Origin: Linyphia triangularis
Lineage: Eukaryota > Arthropoda > Arachnida > Araneae > Linyphiidae
Direction: 5' to 3'
DNA: 64,000 bases
Assembly (NCBI GenBank): GCA_963978545.1
Contig: OZ021722.1
Coordinates: 110,393,442 to 110,457,441 of the forward strand
Position 1 is the first letter of the stretch; the number at the start of each line of letters is the position of its first letter. Shown in pieces: positions 1-11,354 of the stretch. The notes under the pieces were generated by a model. The model searched no databases. It worked only from the letters and a program-made list of their open reading frames with translations, and was not told where the DNA came from. The position numbers and the translations under genes were made by a program.

Positions 1-2
1 TC

Positions 3-177
3 CGCCGACCAAACGGTATAGTGGTTAGCGTGCTAGCTTCTAGACCGCGAGGTTGCGGGTTCGAGTCCCGTGTTAGGCATGGGTGTTTGTAAATATATGT
101 TGGCTTGTCTAATGACGAATGTTTCGGCGCATTATAGCCCTCGTGATGCTGACAGCACCAGATAATCTGAAAACAAC
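3..177 (+). repeat. tRNA-derived SINE, family 1, copy 1
   Basis: The head is tRNA-like, with an A-box region TATAGTGGTTAGCGTGCTAG and a B-box GGTTCGAGTCCC. An unrelated body follows, ending in AACAACCAACCA. The same 175-180 bp unit occurs at 9495, 13186 and 13903. The 5' flank is cut by the window edge, so the target duplication cannot be checked. Confidence 0.88.
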
Positions 178-195
178 CAACCAACCCTCCTGGGT

Positions 196-365
196 TCCTG
201 ATGATAAGAAGAAAAGAGGAAGGCCTAGGACAACTTGGCAAAGATAAATGCAATCAGATCTAAAAAAGGCTAGCATAAATGTTCTAGAGAAAGCAAGATC
301 CCTGGCAAAAGATCGGAAGGCATGGAGAGGTAGGCTGGATGCCTTATGCGCCAGATGGGACGATA
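196..365 (+). pseudogene. LINE (non-LTR) reverse-transcriptase C-terminal fragment
   Basis: The frame reads KRGRPRTTWQR, a stop, then DLKKASINVLEKARSLAKDR and KAWRGRLDALC. The GRPxTTW...DL......A..LA.DR..WR pattern is typical of the C-terminal end of non-LTR retrotransposon ORF2 proteins. It is only a scrap with an internal stop, and it fuses directly to Gypsy gag sequence at about 366. Confidence 0.65.
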
Positions 366-1049
366 CTACGAAGGCATTCCATCTTGCCACGTCACTCCGC
401 GAAGAAGCCACCGACGTCCTTCAAATACTTCCGCGAGACAAGATAAGATTTCGCTGTCCTGACGTCTGCTCTTGAGTTCCGATTTGGCGAGCAACATCTG
501 AAAGATTACAGCAGGTAACACTTTAGAAAGAGGCAGTAGAAGATCGGAGAATCACTCCAGGAGGTATTTTGTGGATGGCTTGATGGACGTTGATGTATCT
601 CAAGCTGTTAGAATGTCGTAAAGTAAAGATCTCAAAAGTGCTATGTAAGTATGCCAAGAAATTGGAAGCGGCTCAGATTTCGTCTAGAAAAGACCGACGA
701 TACAGCCGAGGATTCTTCTGATCTCGTCACAAGTAAGCCCCGAGAACTAGAAACCAGATTCGAAAGAATGATGAGAAGCTATACAGGATCAAAGGATCGG
801 AAGTCTAGAATTTTTTGTTGACTGTGCAACCGTAATGGACATTTGAGACGTAATTGCCCAGATTTGGAACAGAGGGGATATAATGCCACCTCTGAGCCTC
901 AGCAGTTAAACTAGGAAGAGGCTATCTCACGGGGCGGAGGTCGCCGTGTAGTACAGGTGGTGCCCCACTCAGCCTCTATGGCATCTCATCCCTTCGTGGA
1001 AGACACCAGGATTTATTCATGAAGCGAGCGAATGACGGAACTCCTTGTC

Positions 1050-1598
1050 GTCAATAGTTGACACAGGGGAGAATGTAACCATCGTACTGACGGATGTAGC
1101 CCGCGCCTGGACAGCCAACTTCTTTACAAAGCGCCTTCAGTTTCACTACAGACTGTGACTGGTGACAAAATATCTGTGCATGGGAAATTGAAAGTCAACA
1201 TCTCATTTGGATTTAACACCTACACTCACACCATTTATGTTGCTGAAATTTTGGACCCATGTATTCTCGGGCTGGACTTCTTAAAGAAAAATGGTATCAC
1301 TTTGAATTTCGAAAAAGGCGAGCTTCAAACAGTGAAAGAAGAAGTTCCACTGTTCGGTTTGAATTCGGAAGAGCCGTATGCATATCGAATAATTGCTCTT
1401 GAAGACATCACCATTCTCTCCATGACGGATTTGATTACAATGGGTTTAGCAGAGCTCCCGAAGATCTTCCGATTTGGTGTGACCGACTTCCCATCTTCGA
1501 ATAGTGTCCCGAAAGGAGTGTTATTAGGAGCGACGCAAGCGGATCTCTCTCAGGAGGTGGTGTATGTGAGATTGGCCAACATCAGTGATGCTACCTGA
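1050..1598 (+). pseudogene. Gypsy aspartic protease region
   Basis: The retropepsin active-site motif SIVDTGENVTIVL occurs near 1050, then after a frame break an open frame from 1155. That frame includes a CILGLDFLKKNGI segment, matching the ILG.D.L...G flap-distal motif of Gypsy proteases. One frameshift separates the active-site Asp from the rest, so it is inactive. Confidence 0.8.
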
Positions 1599-1889
1599 GT
1601 TATCAAGAAAGGAGAGGAAATTGCCACTTGCACACCTGTTACAAGCATCGAACAAGGATCGAAGGACCTTTCGACCGCAACCTCCGCGGATCTAAAGGAC
1701 CAGCTTCTCGAGGATGCCCGGTTGGAAAGAAGCCAAGAAAAGATTGTCGGAAACGTTATAAACGCATTTCAGGACGTTTTCTTCATGTCATCGAAAAATG
1801 TCGGAGGAACGAAGCTTACACAACATCGAATTGACACTGGAACCTATTTACCAATTAAACAACATGCGCGAAGACTTCCATTTGCAAAA

Positions 1890-2450
1890 CAAGAAGAGGT
1901 CGGGTAACTGTTTCATGAGATGGGAGATAATAGAGTTATCGAATCTTCTTCAAGTCCATGGGCTTCTCCAATCGTACTCGCTCGAAAGAAGGATGGTTCC
2001 AATATAGGTTTTGTGTGGATTACCGGAAGCTGAACGAAATTACGAAAAAGGGCAGCTACCCTCTGCCAAGAATTGATAACACTTTGGACACTCTAGCGAG
2101 GAACCAGTGATTTTTAACTTTGGATTTGAAGAGTGGATACTGGCAAGTGGATATACATCCCGATGATCGTGAGAAGACTGCCTGCACTACCGGACAAGGA
2201 TTTTGGCATTTTAAGTGATATCGTTTGGGTTATGAAATGCACCAGCTACGTTCGAGCCACTAATGGAGACTGTGCTTAGAAGCTCAACTTCGAAGCTTGT
2301 CTGGTGCATTTGGACGATATCATTATCACCGGACGGAGTTATGATCAACACTTGTCGAAAGTGAAGAACGTGTTTTTGAAGCTTAGGGGAGCCCACTTGA
2401 AATTTAGCCCATCAAAATGTAAGCTCTTTATGCTGAAAGCTGCCTGTTTT
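1890..2450 (+). pseudogene. Gypsy reverse transcriptase region
   Basis: In shifting frames one reads [55 protein letters not shown] and a DDI catalytic box followed by HLSKVKNVFLKLRGAHLKF. These are the ordered RT motifs of Ty3/Gypsy pol. Several stops and indels break it, and the YxDD box is altered to LDD. Confidence 0.88.
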
Positions 2451-2910
2451 GGCTTTTACCGATGTTAACAAGGACTTTATTCTGAATACGGATGCCAGCA
2501 ATGAAGGGCTGGGCGCCGTTCTTTCCCAAGAAATTGAAGGACAGGAAAAAGTCATCGCCTATTTTAGTAAGAACCTATCAAGACCTGAACGGAATTACTG
2601 CGTCACGAGAAAGGAGTTACTGGCAATAGTAAAGGCCGTTGAGCACTTTCATCATTACTTGTGTAGTCGAAAATTCCTTTTAAGAACTGATCATGTGTTT
2701 CTGACTTGGTTGCTGAATTTCAAGAATACAGAGGGACAAATAGCAAGGTGGATTCAGCGCCTACAGGAATACGACATGGATATCCATCACAGAAAAGGAA
2801 CGTCCCACGAGAATGCAGACGCTCTTTCCAGAAGACCATGTCCGGAGAGCTGTCGATTTTGTTCCATTGCCGAGTCTAAGTTTGAGACGCATCTGCGGTT
2901 CAAGAATTAA
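2445..2910 (+). pseudogene. Gypsy RNase H domain (open frame)
   Basis: This is the best-preserved part, an uninterrupted frame of about 150 codons. It shows ILNTDASNEGLGAVLSQ, YFSKNLSRPERNYCVTRKE, a RTDH motif and HRKGTSHENADALSRRPC. These are the conserved TDAS, E, RTDH and NxADxLSR positions of Gypsy RNase H. Its neighbours are broken, so it is a relic fragment. Confidence 0.9.
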
Positions 2911-3184
2911 TTACCTAGTCAACTACTCCAGACGTGGACTCTTGGAGTGATCAGAATGTTCGAGGGGTCAGGTTGAAGATCAGGATTTGAACCCTCTAAT
3001 TGAATTCATGGAAGCAGCTAACGGAAAACCCAGATGGCAGGAGATTGCACGCTATAGCTCAACAATGAAGAGATACTGGGCTATGTGGGACACTTTGTAC
3101 TTGAAAAACGGAACACTCTAAAAGCCGATGGGAGTCCGATGATGGCAGTAGCTACCGATGGCAATTAATTCTCCCAAGTTCTAG

Positions 3185-4070
3185 AGTTGCCAACATCCTT
3201 GAAGAACTTCACAGCAGCCCTACTGGAGGACATTTTAGTATCATGAAAACTCTTCAGAATGTCAAAGAAAGATTCTTCTGGGACAAAGCAAAGTCCAACA
3301 TGGAGAAGTGGTGCAAGTCCTGTGATGCATGCAATTCACGGAAGGGATCGAAGACCAGAACTCGTGGAAAGTTGCAACGTTACAACGTAGGAGCACCATT
3401 CGAAAAAACTGCGTTGGACGTCTTAGGCCCCCTACCTCACCAACTATTGGCAACAAATATATCCTAGTTGTCATGGACTACTTTAGCAAGTGGTCAAAAG
3501 CATACGCGATTCCGGACCAGGAAGCTAAAACCGTACCAGAAGTCCTCGTACAGAATTGGATCTCCCTATTTTGAGTACCCCTGATGATACATTCCAACCA
3601 GGGGACGAACTTCAACTCTGCTGCCTTCATTGGGCTGTGTGACTTGCTCGACATGGAAAAGACTCTTACAACTCCCCTGCACCCACAATCCGATGGAGAC
3701 TACCCTGCGACTTCCTCTTTGGACGACCACCAGATACTCTTTCCTCGCCTGTCCAGTATCTAGATGATCTCCAGGCACGCATGGAAGCCGTACATCGGTT
3801 CGCCAGAGAGAGAATCAACATCATAACGGAAAGAAGGAAAATCCGATACGATACCAAGGCCACGAAACATTCCTTCCAGGAAGGTGACAAGGTATGGTTA
3901 TGAAACCCTAAAAGTCGGAAAGTCCCCTAAGCTCCAGACGAACTGGGAAGGGCCGAATATTGTTCTTAAGATCAACGACGCCGTGGTAAGGATCCAACTG
4001 ACACCATCCTGTAAACCTAGAGTTATACATTACAATAGGTTAGTCCAATATTATGGTAATAATTATTGAA
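3185..4070 (+). pseudogene. Gypsy integrase region
   Basis: The zinc-binding part reads H..PTGGHFSIMKTLQNV, FFWDKAKSNMEKWCKSCDAC. The core reads ALDVLGPLP, YILVVMDYFSKWSKAYAIP and TTPLHPQSDG. The C-terminal part reads SPKLQTNWEGPNIVLKIND and HYNRLVQYYGNN. Frame changes near 3450, 3570-3700 and 3900 break the gene. The pol frame ends about 60 bp before the 3' LTR, with no env. Confidence 0.88.
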
Positions 4071-4129
4071 TGGCCTTTCCTCTTAAGGACTTCACTACCA
4101 GGGACGTGTAGTCTTTAAGAAGGGGGAAA

Positions 4130-4576
4130 TGTTACACAAATGTTCTGTACATAGTTGTAAATATTGACGTATTAATTTAAAATTCTATTTTATTTTATTT
4201 TATTTATTAACAGCGATAATACAGGTTAGATAAAAGGTGGCAACATCTAAAGCAATCGGGAAATTTCGAGATGTTTCTTTTATTTGACGAGTTGCCTGGA
4301 TATTTCGAGAAGGTTCTCACGCACCTGTATAAATTAGACAGCAGCTAAAATCGACAGACAGTTTGACTTCGGATTTCGATGAAAGCTGATCGCTTTGTTT
4401 ACCTACTGGAGTGAACTTGTATAATTTCTGAATTCGAAGTTGTTCTTACCAAAGCTTGTGTTGAAGCACGAGAGTGATTTCACTGTTGTCTTTGAATAAA
4501 TGTTGTGAGTTTTTGAAGTGTATAAATAATAGATTTTCTTTAATAAAAACTGTGCCTCTGTGGAAAATTCGCAACA
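4130..4576 (+). repeat. Gypsy 3' LTR
   Basis: It begins TGTTACACAAATG after the polypurine tract and ends GAAAATTCGCAACA, so it has TG...CA termini. It contains a TATA-like TATAAA at 4328 and an AATAAA signal at 4495. It matches the minus-strand solo LTR at 9305-9968 over most of its length, which confirms its borders. Confidence 0.9.
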
Positions 4577-5663
4577 ATATATTACTACCAACCTCAAAGA
4601 TTTAATGACACTTTTTTTAGTGTCCACAGATGTGACATATTGCCATGGTTACAGGTATAAAACTTGAAATAAAATTAACATAAAACTAAAACCTGATTAA
4701 TAAATGTTAAAAATGAGTTCGAGTGCATTTTCTTAACCTAAAAATGTTATCCAAAGAATTGCAATATATCTGTCCTACTAACGTTGTTTATATCCTAAAA
4801 AAAGTATTTTTATTGATATACTTTTTGTAATAAACACCAGATACACAAATTTATGATTTTCCGTAGAATGACCCATATTTGGTCAATGCCGAGTCATGAG
4901 TTCTACCCTATCCCTTAAGGAATCGATTAAAATCCTAATTTTTTTTTTAAAATTCGTGACTCGTTTTATTTCTCAAATAAGTGATGGAGACCCATAATGA
5001 TGAGACAGGCCTAGACCAGAGACAAAATGTCCTGATTTTCTTTAGTATTTCAATTTTTGAAGTCTCCAAATTACTGAGTATAACTTCTGGATAGCTCTAT
5101 AATCGAAGCAGATAAACCCAATTGAATTCCCCCCCTTGCTTCACAACATATTATGATTTATAATAGGTTGCCTTTGATTACCAACAGATGCCAACTCTTT
5201 TGGAAGCTAGATGCTAATATAGTTCACTATAGTGATTGTGCTAAGCAGGGTTGTTGTGCTAAAGTCAATTTAACCGGTGCGCAAGCTTCTCGATCGTGTC
5301 GGTAACCCCAATTGAAGCTGGGATTTTTTTAATTATAAAATGCAAATTCACAATGTTTTATATAATTTACCATACAAAAAAAGCTAAATACTCTTAATTT
5401 ACGTATTTATTTTCTTATTAATTTGTATCACAATACATGCATAAAGATTTATGAATTATTATTTATTAGTTTTTTAAAAAAAGTGGCGGTACACCATACC
5501 AGCTCTGAAAAAAGTACCGATACATCGTACCGGTGCGTACCCATGGTGCTAAGCCTTCTTCGGCTTCAAGTGAATAACAAAGCATGGCACTATCCATAAG
5601 TTTCAGTTGGAGATAAGTGTCCCGGACACATACTTAAGATATATTTCAAAGGCATTGAAAAAA
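4577..5663. other. AT-rich intergenic stretch, no gene seen
   Basis: No frame with recognisable similarity or plausible coding character is seen. Around 5480-5540 there is a cluster of GGTAC/GTACC motifs (GGTACACCATACC, GTACCGATACATCGTACCGG). A weaker match lies near 46960-47010, suggesting the end of an old repeat. Confidence 0.5.
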
Positions 5664-5765
5664 AATTGCAAATTAAAATAGTACTTCCAGTGTTCATTTT
5701 TCCATCAACATCTATTTAGTCTCCTTTGAACATGTCTATGATAGTGACGACACGCGAGACGAACT
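5664..5765 (+). repeat. Empty-site copy of a repeat
   Basis: The block (AGTACTTCCAGTG ... ATCTATTTAGTC ... TAGTGACGACACGCGAGACG) reappears at 6315-6384 plus 6998-7035. There it is split by the 613-bp inverted-repeat element carrying a THAP exon. This copy shows the sequence without the insertion. Confidence 0.7.
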
Positions 5766-5774
5766 TAGCATTAA

Positions 5775-6245
5775 ATAATGTAACCCATAAAAACAAATTT
5801 TTTAATATATATTCTTTATATGCATTACCAATTTTTATATTTATTAGCATAGCGTCGTTTCTGTTGCCAGCGTGTGATTGTGTTTAATATTTAAAATTAG
5901 ACGCAAACACCGTCTCTATCAGCAAAATATGCTCTAAACTACTTATCAAAAGTTATTAATTAAAAAGGAATTTATACACTCACTTACAAATGTCTTTAAT
6001 TTATTTTGATTAAAACAGTTTTATTATTTATTTATTAAAACAATTTTGGCAGCAGGAAAGAGTTTCTTCCATGATCGATTAAATGCTATTTCAGCGAGGT
6101 TGGATGACGGCAAGTTGGTTTATTAGTATTCCGTAAAAGCGATCTTTTAATGGCAGTGGCAGCCCCTAAAATTTGATCATCGATTCGCCAAGTTTCAGCC
6201 CGATTGGATGACGTCAAGGGAGTTACTTAGGCCTCCGCAGAATTG
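5775..6245 (+). repeat. Dispersed repeat, copy 1 (inverted partner at 11355)
   Basis: The segment from TAACCCATAAAAAC to CTTAGGCCTCCGCAGAATTG matches, in reverse complement, 11804 down to about 11355. It includes the shared pieces ATGCATTACCAATTTTTATA and GCCAAGTTTCAGCCCGATTG. It is probably a decayed DNA transposon. No long open frame is seen. Confidence 0.7.
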
Positions 6246-6384
6246 ACCGCCATCGGCGTACACAACCAACCACCTGCCCACCCTCATGCACACAAAATCG
6301 AAGTTAATATAAAGCTTTAAACACATTAAAAAATAGTACTATCAGTGTTCAATATTTCGCTCAACACCTATTTAGTCGCCCACA

Positions 6385-6997
6385 ACCATAGACTTATTAT
6401 TATCAATAGACCGCGCGTTCCCACTTCAATTATACAACGAGAATGAAACCAAAATGAATCACATGAGTAGGGACTTTTTGGCAGATTTCTCCTCACTCAG
6501 GCGATAAAGGATAAGATTATTAAACAAAGGATTAATTTTACGACGTAGTTGTCTTGTATGTTAAATTGTTGGTTGCTAGACCGCATGTTTAGAGTAACCT
6601 CGTGTAACCAAATTAAAAAACACGTGACTGATAGACGAAGGAGAACGAAGAAGATAAAAAAAAAAAAACCACTCATTCCAATGGAAAACGCCGAAATGCG
6701 TCTGACGGAAAGCACGTGAATACAAGAAAAATGGTGAAATATTGTTCCGCATTTGGTTGCAAAGAAAAATTCCAGAAAGGAGGCTCAATAACCTTTCACA
6801 AGTAAGTGCTATTTTTTAAATTTTCTATTTAGTTAAGGTTTTACAGTACACTCATAAATATGTTTTTGTTTATCGCCTGAGTGAGGAGAAATCTTCCAAA
6901 AAGTCCCTACTTATGTGATTCATTTTGGTTTCATTCTCGTTGTATAATTGAAGTGAGAACTCGCAGTCTATTGATAATAATAAGTCTATGCATTTAA
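6385..6997 (+). mobile_element. 613-bp element with about 120-bp terminal inverted repeats and a THAP exon
   Basis: The left arm 6385-6510 (CATAGACTTATTATTATCAA ...) is the reverse complement of the right arm 6868-6997, with few mismatches. The interior carries the THAP-like first exon at 6731-6801. The same flanking repeat is found uninterrupted at 5664-5765, supporting an insertion. P-type transposases begin with a THAP domain, so a deleted P-like element is one explanation. Confidence 0.72.
6731..6801 (+). pseudogene. THAP zinc-finger first coding exon (isolated)
   Basis: The frame begins ATGG and reads MVKYCSAFGCKEKFQKGG then SITFH, ending in CACAA|GTAAGT, a consensus splice donor. M-x-x-x-C-x4-C followed by a basic loop and SFH is the start of the THAP (C2CH) DNA-binding domain. 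It is found in P-element transposases and domesticated THAP proteins. The second exon, with FP...W and the C-x2-H pair, was not found in the following kilobase. The exon is therefore stranded inside an inverted-repeat element. Confidence 0.7.
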
Positions 6998-7035
6998 TAG
7001 TGACGACACGAGACGAACTCAACATCGAAAAAGAG

Positions 7036-7785
7036 GGAAAGAAAACTTTACCGGACAAACTTCCTCCACCTACCATCCTTGGAAAAAGGTCCTGTGTCTT
7101 CGTCAGTAGGGAAGAATGAAAGGGCAAAGTCACGCCCTTCGGAAGAAGATCTAATTACACCTTACGGCTTTTTACATTTATCATCGCTCCCCTCATAAAT
7201 TACTCACCCTGACCCCTCGGCTTTCAACTTCGGCATTCTGTTTTAGCCACCGGTTGACGTGACAGGGAACAAATTGCATTCTCAAATAAATATTGAATAA
7301 TTTTATTTTTTTTCACCACCTGTGCCCTACGGTAGCCCATTTGGGAACTTAAGGATGCACTGAGGGTGCGAATTAAGATGGGAAGAGAATGTGGTTTTGT
7401 ACCTGGGGCTTATTAAGATTTGTGGGGGGGCTCTGGGAAGATGGGGGTATCGAAAAAGGCCTTTGTTTTGTTACCTAACTACCGGCGTTGTCGAGCGTTG
7501 AGGAGACCCGTCGTTGTATATCGTTCCTGGCTTCGCGAAAAAGGGTCACTTCGCTTGCTGAAAAAATCATTGCTACGCAAATTTATAGTAACATTTTTGG
7601 ATCTTTTCATTTATGTTAATATTTCATATCCCGCCCCCTCTAGAAAAAATAAATGTCGAACCTTTTCCCCGTTATTAGACCCCCCCCCCCAACATTCCCG
7701 GACAAGACTTGAATTAAAAGGGGAGGGTTTACACAATGCTAGACAACCTGACGGGAGCCATTCTTGCTCCAATCAAACAGTAATA
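7036..7785. other. Intergenic stretch, no supported gene
   Basis: An open frame of 148 codons (7420-7866, plus strand) exists, but it has odd composition, runs into a MITE and resembles nothing I recognise. A C-run sits near 7680. No gene is called. Confidence 0.45.
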
Positions 7786-8263
7786 TGTACAGGGTATCTA
7801 GCTAAGGACTCCCGAATTTTAAAACTAAATAACTCAAAAACAAAGATAGATAGAAGAATGAAATAAAAAGTATGCTTATTTTGAAAGCTGTAAAAATCGG
7901 ATACTAAATTTTCAAAATTAGTTATAAAAGTTGCCAACAGATGGCGCTGTACACTGCAGGTCTTATGAAAAAAGAGTGCTTTGAAGCTCAGAGCGATCAG
8001 TCTTCCGACAGTTTCACTCTTTAAACGTGAAAGGAAATTAGTGTGATTGCAACGAATGATTGTAGAGAACACATTTATAACATATTTCTAGATTTTTGCA
8101 ACTACAGCGCCATCTGTTGGTAACATTTGTAACTAATTTTAAAACTTCTGTTTCAGACTTTTACGGCTTTCAAAATAACTCTACTTTTTGTTTCATTCTT
8201 GTATCGATGTTTGTTTCTGAGTTATTTAATTTTAAAATCGGGGAGTCCTTCTCTGTACACCCC
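7786..8263 (+). mobile_element. Inverted-repeat element (arms about 170 bp)
   Basis: The arms at 7786-7960 and 8095-8263 are reverse complements. They share GGACTCCC, AAATAACTCA, TTTTGAAAGC and CAACAGATGGCGCTGTA. The ends read GTACAGGGT and TGTACACCCC. The loop of about 135 bp has no frame. This is a non-autonomous DNA transposon of unassigned family. Confidence 0.75.
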
Positions 8264-9304
8264 CGTTGCTGTTTGGATACGTTTGTTTTTATGTAATTGA
8301 GTCAACGCATGCCTTGAAATTTTCTGATTTGTATATTACTAGTGAACTATATTAGTGAAATCAGTAAATACAATCTCGAGCCATAATCTGTTTCTCGCGT
8401 TTTGTTTCGTGACAAATTTATTTCATAAATTTTATTTGGTAAACACTTCAGTACAAGAAACCTCCTAAAATTTTTAATCCCTAGACAGATCTACAGCACA
8501 GATAAGTAATATAAACCTACGCAGTTCAGAGTAAGTACGGTAATTCAAATTATCACTCAAAGAAATCTAGATTATTAGAATTTAATTGACTGCTTTTTGT
8601 TCATTTTTCAAATTTACAGTTGGGTTTTATTTTAACGAAAAACCAAGAAACGTATAAAACATTTAGTTTCAATACAAGTTTCGGTTTCATATCCTGATTA
8701 TATCCTCTTATGTTATGATAAATAACTCGGTTGAATATCTTAATTTAAAATATATAATCCGTAGTGTTTTAAATATAACTCAGTACCGACATTCTGCAAA
8801 TTACAATGCTGAAAGTATCTAAATAAGAACTTCAACTGTATAGGTATTGTAAAGATTTGAAATATTGGCGACATCTTGCGATTTTGTTTAGGCATTGAAA
8901 CTTGATTTACTTGAAAATCAAAGAAAAATCTAAGAAAGTTGTTTTTGGTATTGCGCAAGAACTCTTAATGCTCTTTTGTTGACTATGGGTAAAATATCCA
9001 ATTGGTGCCTAAATAAAAATGTGTTCAAAGGTGAGTTTATATTCTCATGACAATGAAGTTACACCATAAGGTTTCCCTTTTAGTAAACGTTAGTTCTAAA
9101 ACTATAAATAAAAAGTTGATGAGAAATCGTAGGTTTTTTTTTTTACTACAATTGTTTACTTTTATTTTTATCCTAACTCGGTTTGAGAATTTTCAATTTA
9201 GGACATTTTGAAACTTTTGGCTTCAAGCTTTTATTTACATCTTTAAAAAGTTTTTTAAAAATGCCAATTGATGTCTTCACTCTGTAGTGCATAGCATAGC
9301 ATAT
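8264..9304. other. AT-rich stretch, nothing recognised
   Basis: No coding frame, repeat match or structured RNA signal was recognised in this stretch between the inverted-repeat element and the solo LTR. Confidence 0.5.
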
Positions 9305-9968
9305 TGTTATGATTTTTCCACTGAGGCAATGATGGAACAGTTTTTCAGATAAAAAATAGTATTTATTCTCTTCAGAAAACTCACAAAATTTATTCACAGA
9401 TAACAGTGCAATCACTATTAATCTTCAATACAAGCTTCAACAAGAACAGCTTCGAATATAGCGATTATACAAGCTCACTCCAATAGGTCAACAATGCCGA
9501 CCAAACGGTGTAGTGGTTAGCGTGCTGGCTTCTAGACCGTGAGGTTGCGGGTTCGAGTCCCGTATTAGGCATGGGTGTTTGTAAATGTATGTTGGCTTGT
9601 CTAATGACGAAAGTTTCGGTGCATTATAGCCCTCGTGTTGCTGACGGCGCCAGATAATCTGAATACAACCAACCAATAGGTCAACAAAGCAATCGCTATC
9701 AGCTTTCAACGATGTCCGAAGTCAATCTGAAAACTTTCCCTATCTCCGGTGTTTAAATACTTGGCGCGAGAGCATATTCGCGAAATTTCCAGCCAATTCG
9801 TCGGAAAAGAAACGTCTCGAAATTTCTCGATTGCATTAGGTGTTGCCACCTTTTCCTAACCTGTATAATCGCTGTTAATAAAAAATAAAATAAGATAAAA
9901 ATAAATTGCAATAGAATTTTAAAATAATACGTCACTATTTACACAATATACAGACAATTTGTGCAACA
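9305..9968 (-). repeat. Solo LTR of the Gypsy family, interrupted by a SINE
   Basis: Read on the minus strand it starts TGTTGCACAAATTG and follows the 4130-4576 LTR (GACGTATTA, AACAGCGATTATACAGGTTA, AAATTTCGAGACGTTTC). It ends at a copy of the TTTTCCAC...CA end near 9305. A family 1 SINE (9495-9672) is inserted within it with a clean duplication. No internal Gypsy sequence adjoins it, as expected after LTR-LTR recombination. Confidence 0.85.
9495..9672 (+). repeat. tRNA-derived SINE, family 1, copy 2
   Basis: This is the same tRNA-like head and tail as the copy at 3-177. It is flanked by a 15-bp target duplication CCAATAGGTCAACAA (9480-9494 and 9673-9687). It lies inside the solo LTR, so it is younger than that LTR. 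Confidence 0.93.
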
Positions 9969-10888
9969 ATATATATCACACAACTTAGGAATAAAATTTG
10001 AGCATTGAGTAAGGAGTAAAAATTTTGGTATCAGTCATATTAAGATAGTTCATACCTAAAACAACTATTTATATTACTGTACTTTTTAAAATAGACACCA
10101 GTTTCATAACCGCTAGTTGCCTCAAAAAGAAACTAGGGGTGTGGAACATCGCACAACTTTCAATCACACTACAATATTGGCAATTGCATTAAATTTTATG
10201 GTGTTATTTACTGTTTTCATATTTTTACTCATTTAAATAAAAAAATTCAGTTTGGCGATATTTGTGGTAATAATTTTTACAGGGGCAAAAAAAAAAAAAA
10301 AATCCGAAATTGACGATGTTATTCGATAGGCTGTTATACGTCGGGCTGCTAGCCTCATATATTTACTTTTATTATTTAAAAAAAAAACTTGTAGCCAGGA
10401 TTTTATTTTAATTGTTTACGAAATGTATTCTTAAAAACCACTTTTATTCACAAGTGTTTCCATTATTTTAACAACCACCTGTAGTTTGGGGACATAGTTA
10501 CTAATATAAATCTTTTTGGTGAGTGTTCAGCCTTCTTCGGCTTGAAGTCAGTAATCAAGCACCCACTATCCAGAAGTTGTAGGTAGAAATCAATAATATC
10601 TCTTGCGCGACTTTGATGAAAACCTTATTTCATTTCTCGTGGGTATTACTGACTTATATACCAAATTTTAACACCGTAGCATAATCCGTTCTGAAGTTAT
10701 ACTGGTCATAGACATTCCCCAAAAACCACATTTTCGGACTCAGAACCTTCCAAAATACGGAAATCACAGAAAAATGAAGCTTCCATTTTATTTATTTTTT
10801 ACTTTAATGCAATACCTTCAATTTTCTTTATCGGTTTCTTGAAGGCAACAGCTGTATTATTCTTCCAGTTCAGTCAGAATCACTCCGA
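9969..10888. repeat. Degraded interspersed repeat pieces
   Basis: The pieces CATCGCACAACTTTCAATCA (near 10150) and the block at about 10590-10740 (AACCTTATTTCATT..., GACTTATATACCAAATTTTA, ACACCGTAGCATAATC) match the repeat family at 37405-38215. No gene is seen before 10889. Confidence 0.5.
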
Positions 10889-11218
10889 ATGTCCGCCATT
10901 ACATCCACCCCCGATACTCTCACAAGCATGGTCGATGCGCAGGCCAAAGCTATCCTGGACAGGCTGATCGACTCAGTGGAGGACCTTGTGACCAACAGCC
11001 AGAATGATGCATTGGCAATAGACTCGGGAGTCGAGCAAGTTAACTCGGATCCCAGGGACGCAGCTCAAGATTTTGAAACTAGGGAAGCGGAAGTCTTGGA
11101 TAGTTCTGGTTTGCCTCAAGAGATCGACTGTTCCGTCATGCCAACTGTCCAAGATTTCAGAAATGATCCAAGTTACATTCCCCTGGTACAGGATTGTCTT
11201 CTCACTTATTACATCTAG
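10889..11218 (+). CDS. Putative acidic open frame, possible first exon of an unknown gene
   Basis: The 109-codon frame begins MSAITSTPDTLTSMVDAQAK and is rich in Asp, Glu, Ser and Val (VEDLVTNSQNDALAIDSGVE). It is clearly less AT-biased than its surroundings. A TTCAGTCAG stretch 15-20 bp before the ATG resembles an arthropod initiator. A possible donor, CTG|GTACAG at about 11187, would end in phase 0. I recognise no domain. It could be a real host exon, a transposon-borne frame or chance; the composition favours coding. Confidence 0.35.
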   Translation: MSAITSTPDTLTSMVDAQAKAILDRLIDSVEDLVTNSQNDALAIDSGVEQVNSDPRDAAQDFETREAEVLDSSGLPQEIDCSVMPTVQDFRNDPSYIPLVQDCLLTYYI

Positions 11219-11354
11219 ATCAGTTCTATGAGCCATATGGATTCCATAAAAAAAAAGACACTCATAATTCCACATTTTCTTATAATTGTGCTAGAAACTT
11301 TGAAAAGTATACACATTTTTAAATCCTTTATATTAAATTCTATTCTGCGTGTCG

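Larger units (their letters stand above)
366..4129 (+). pseudogene. Degenerate Ty3/Gypsy retrotransposon internal region (gag-pol)
   Basis: Order: gag-like ATSLREEATDVLQILP and LEFRFGEQHL (about 380-520), a CCHC knuckle with a nonsense codon (about 813-866), protease VDTGENVTIVL, reverse transcriptase, RNase H, then HHCC integrase. This order, with integrase after RNase H, is Ty3/Gypsy. The region is broken by several stops and frameshifts, so it cannot encode active proteins. No 5' LTR or primer-binding site is seen; the 5' end is replaced by LINE and SINE sequence. A purine tract, AAGAAGGGGGAAA, lies directly before the 3' LTR. Confidence 0.92.

Noticed and set aside
3..75. A tRNA gene (tRNA-like head with A and B boxes)
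   Set aside because: The same sequence recurs four times with a shared non-tRNA tail and flanking target duplications. It is a SINE head, with no closed acceptor stem.
7420..7866. 148-codon plus-strand frame as a gene
   Set aside because: It is basic and irregular in composition, overlaps the arm of an inverted-repeat element, and has no recognisable motif.
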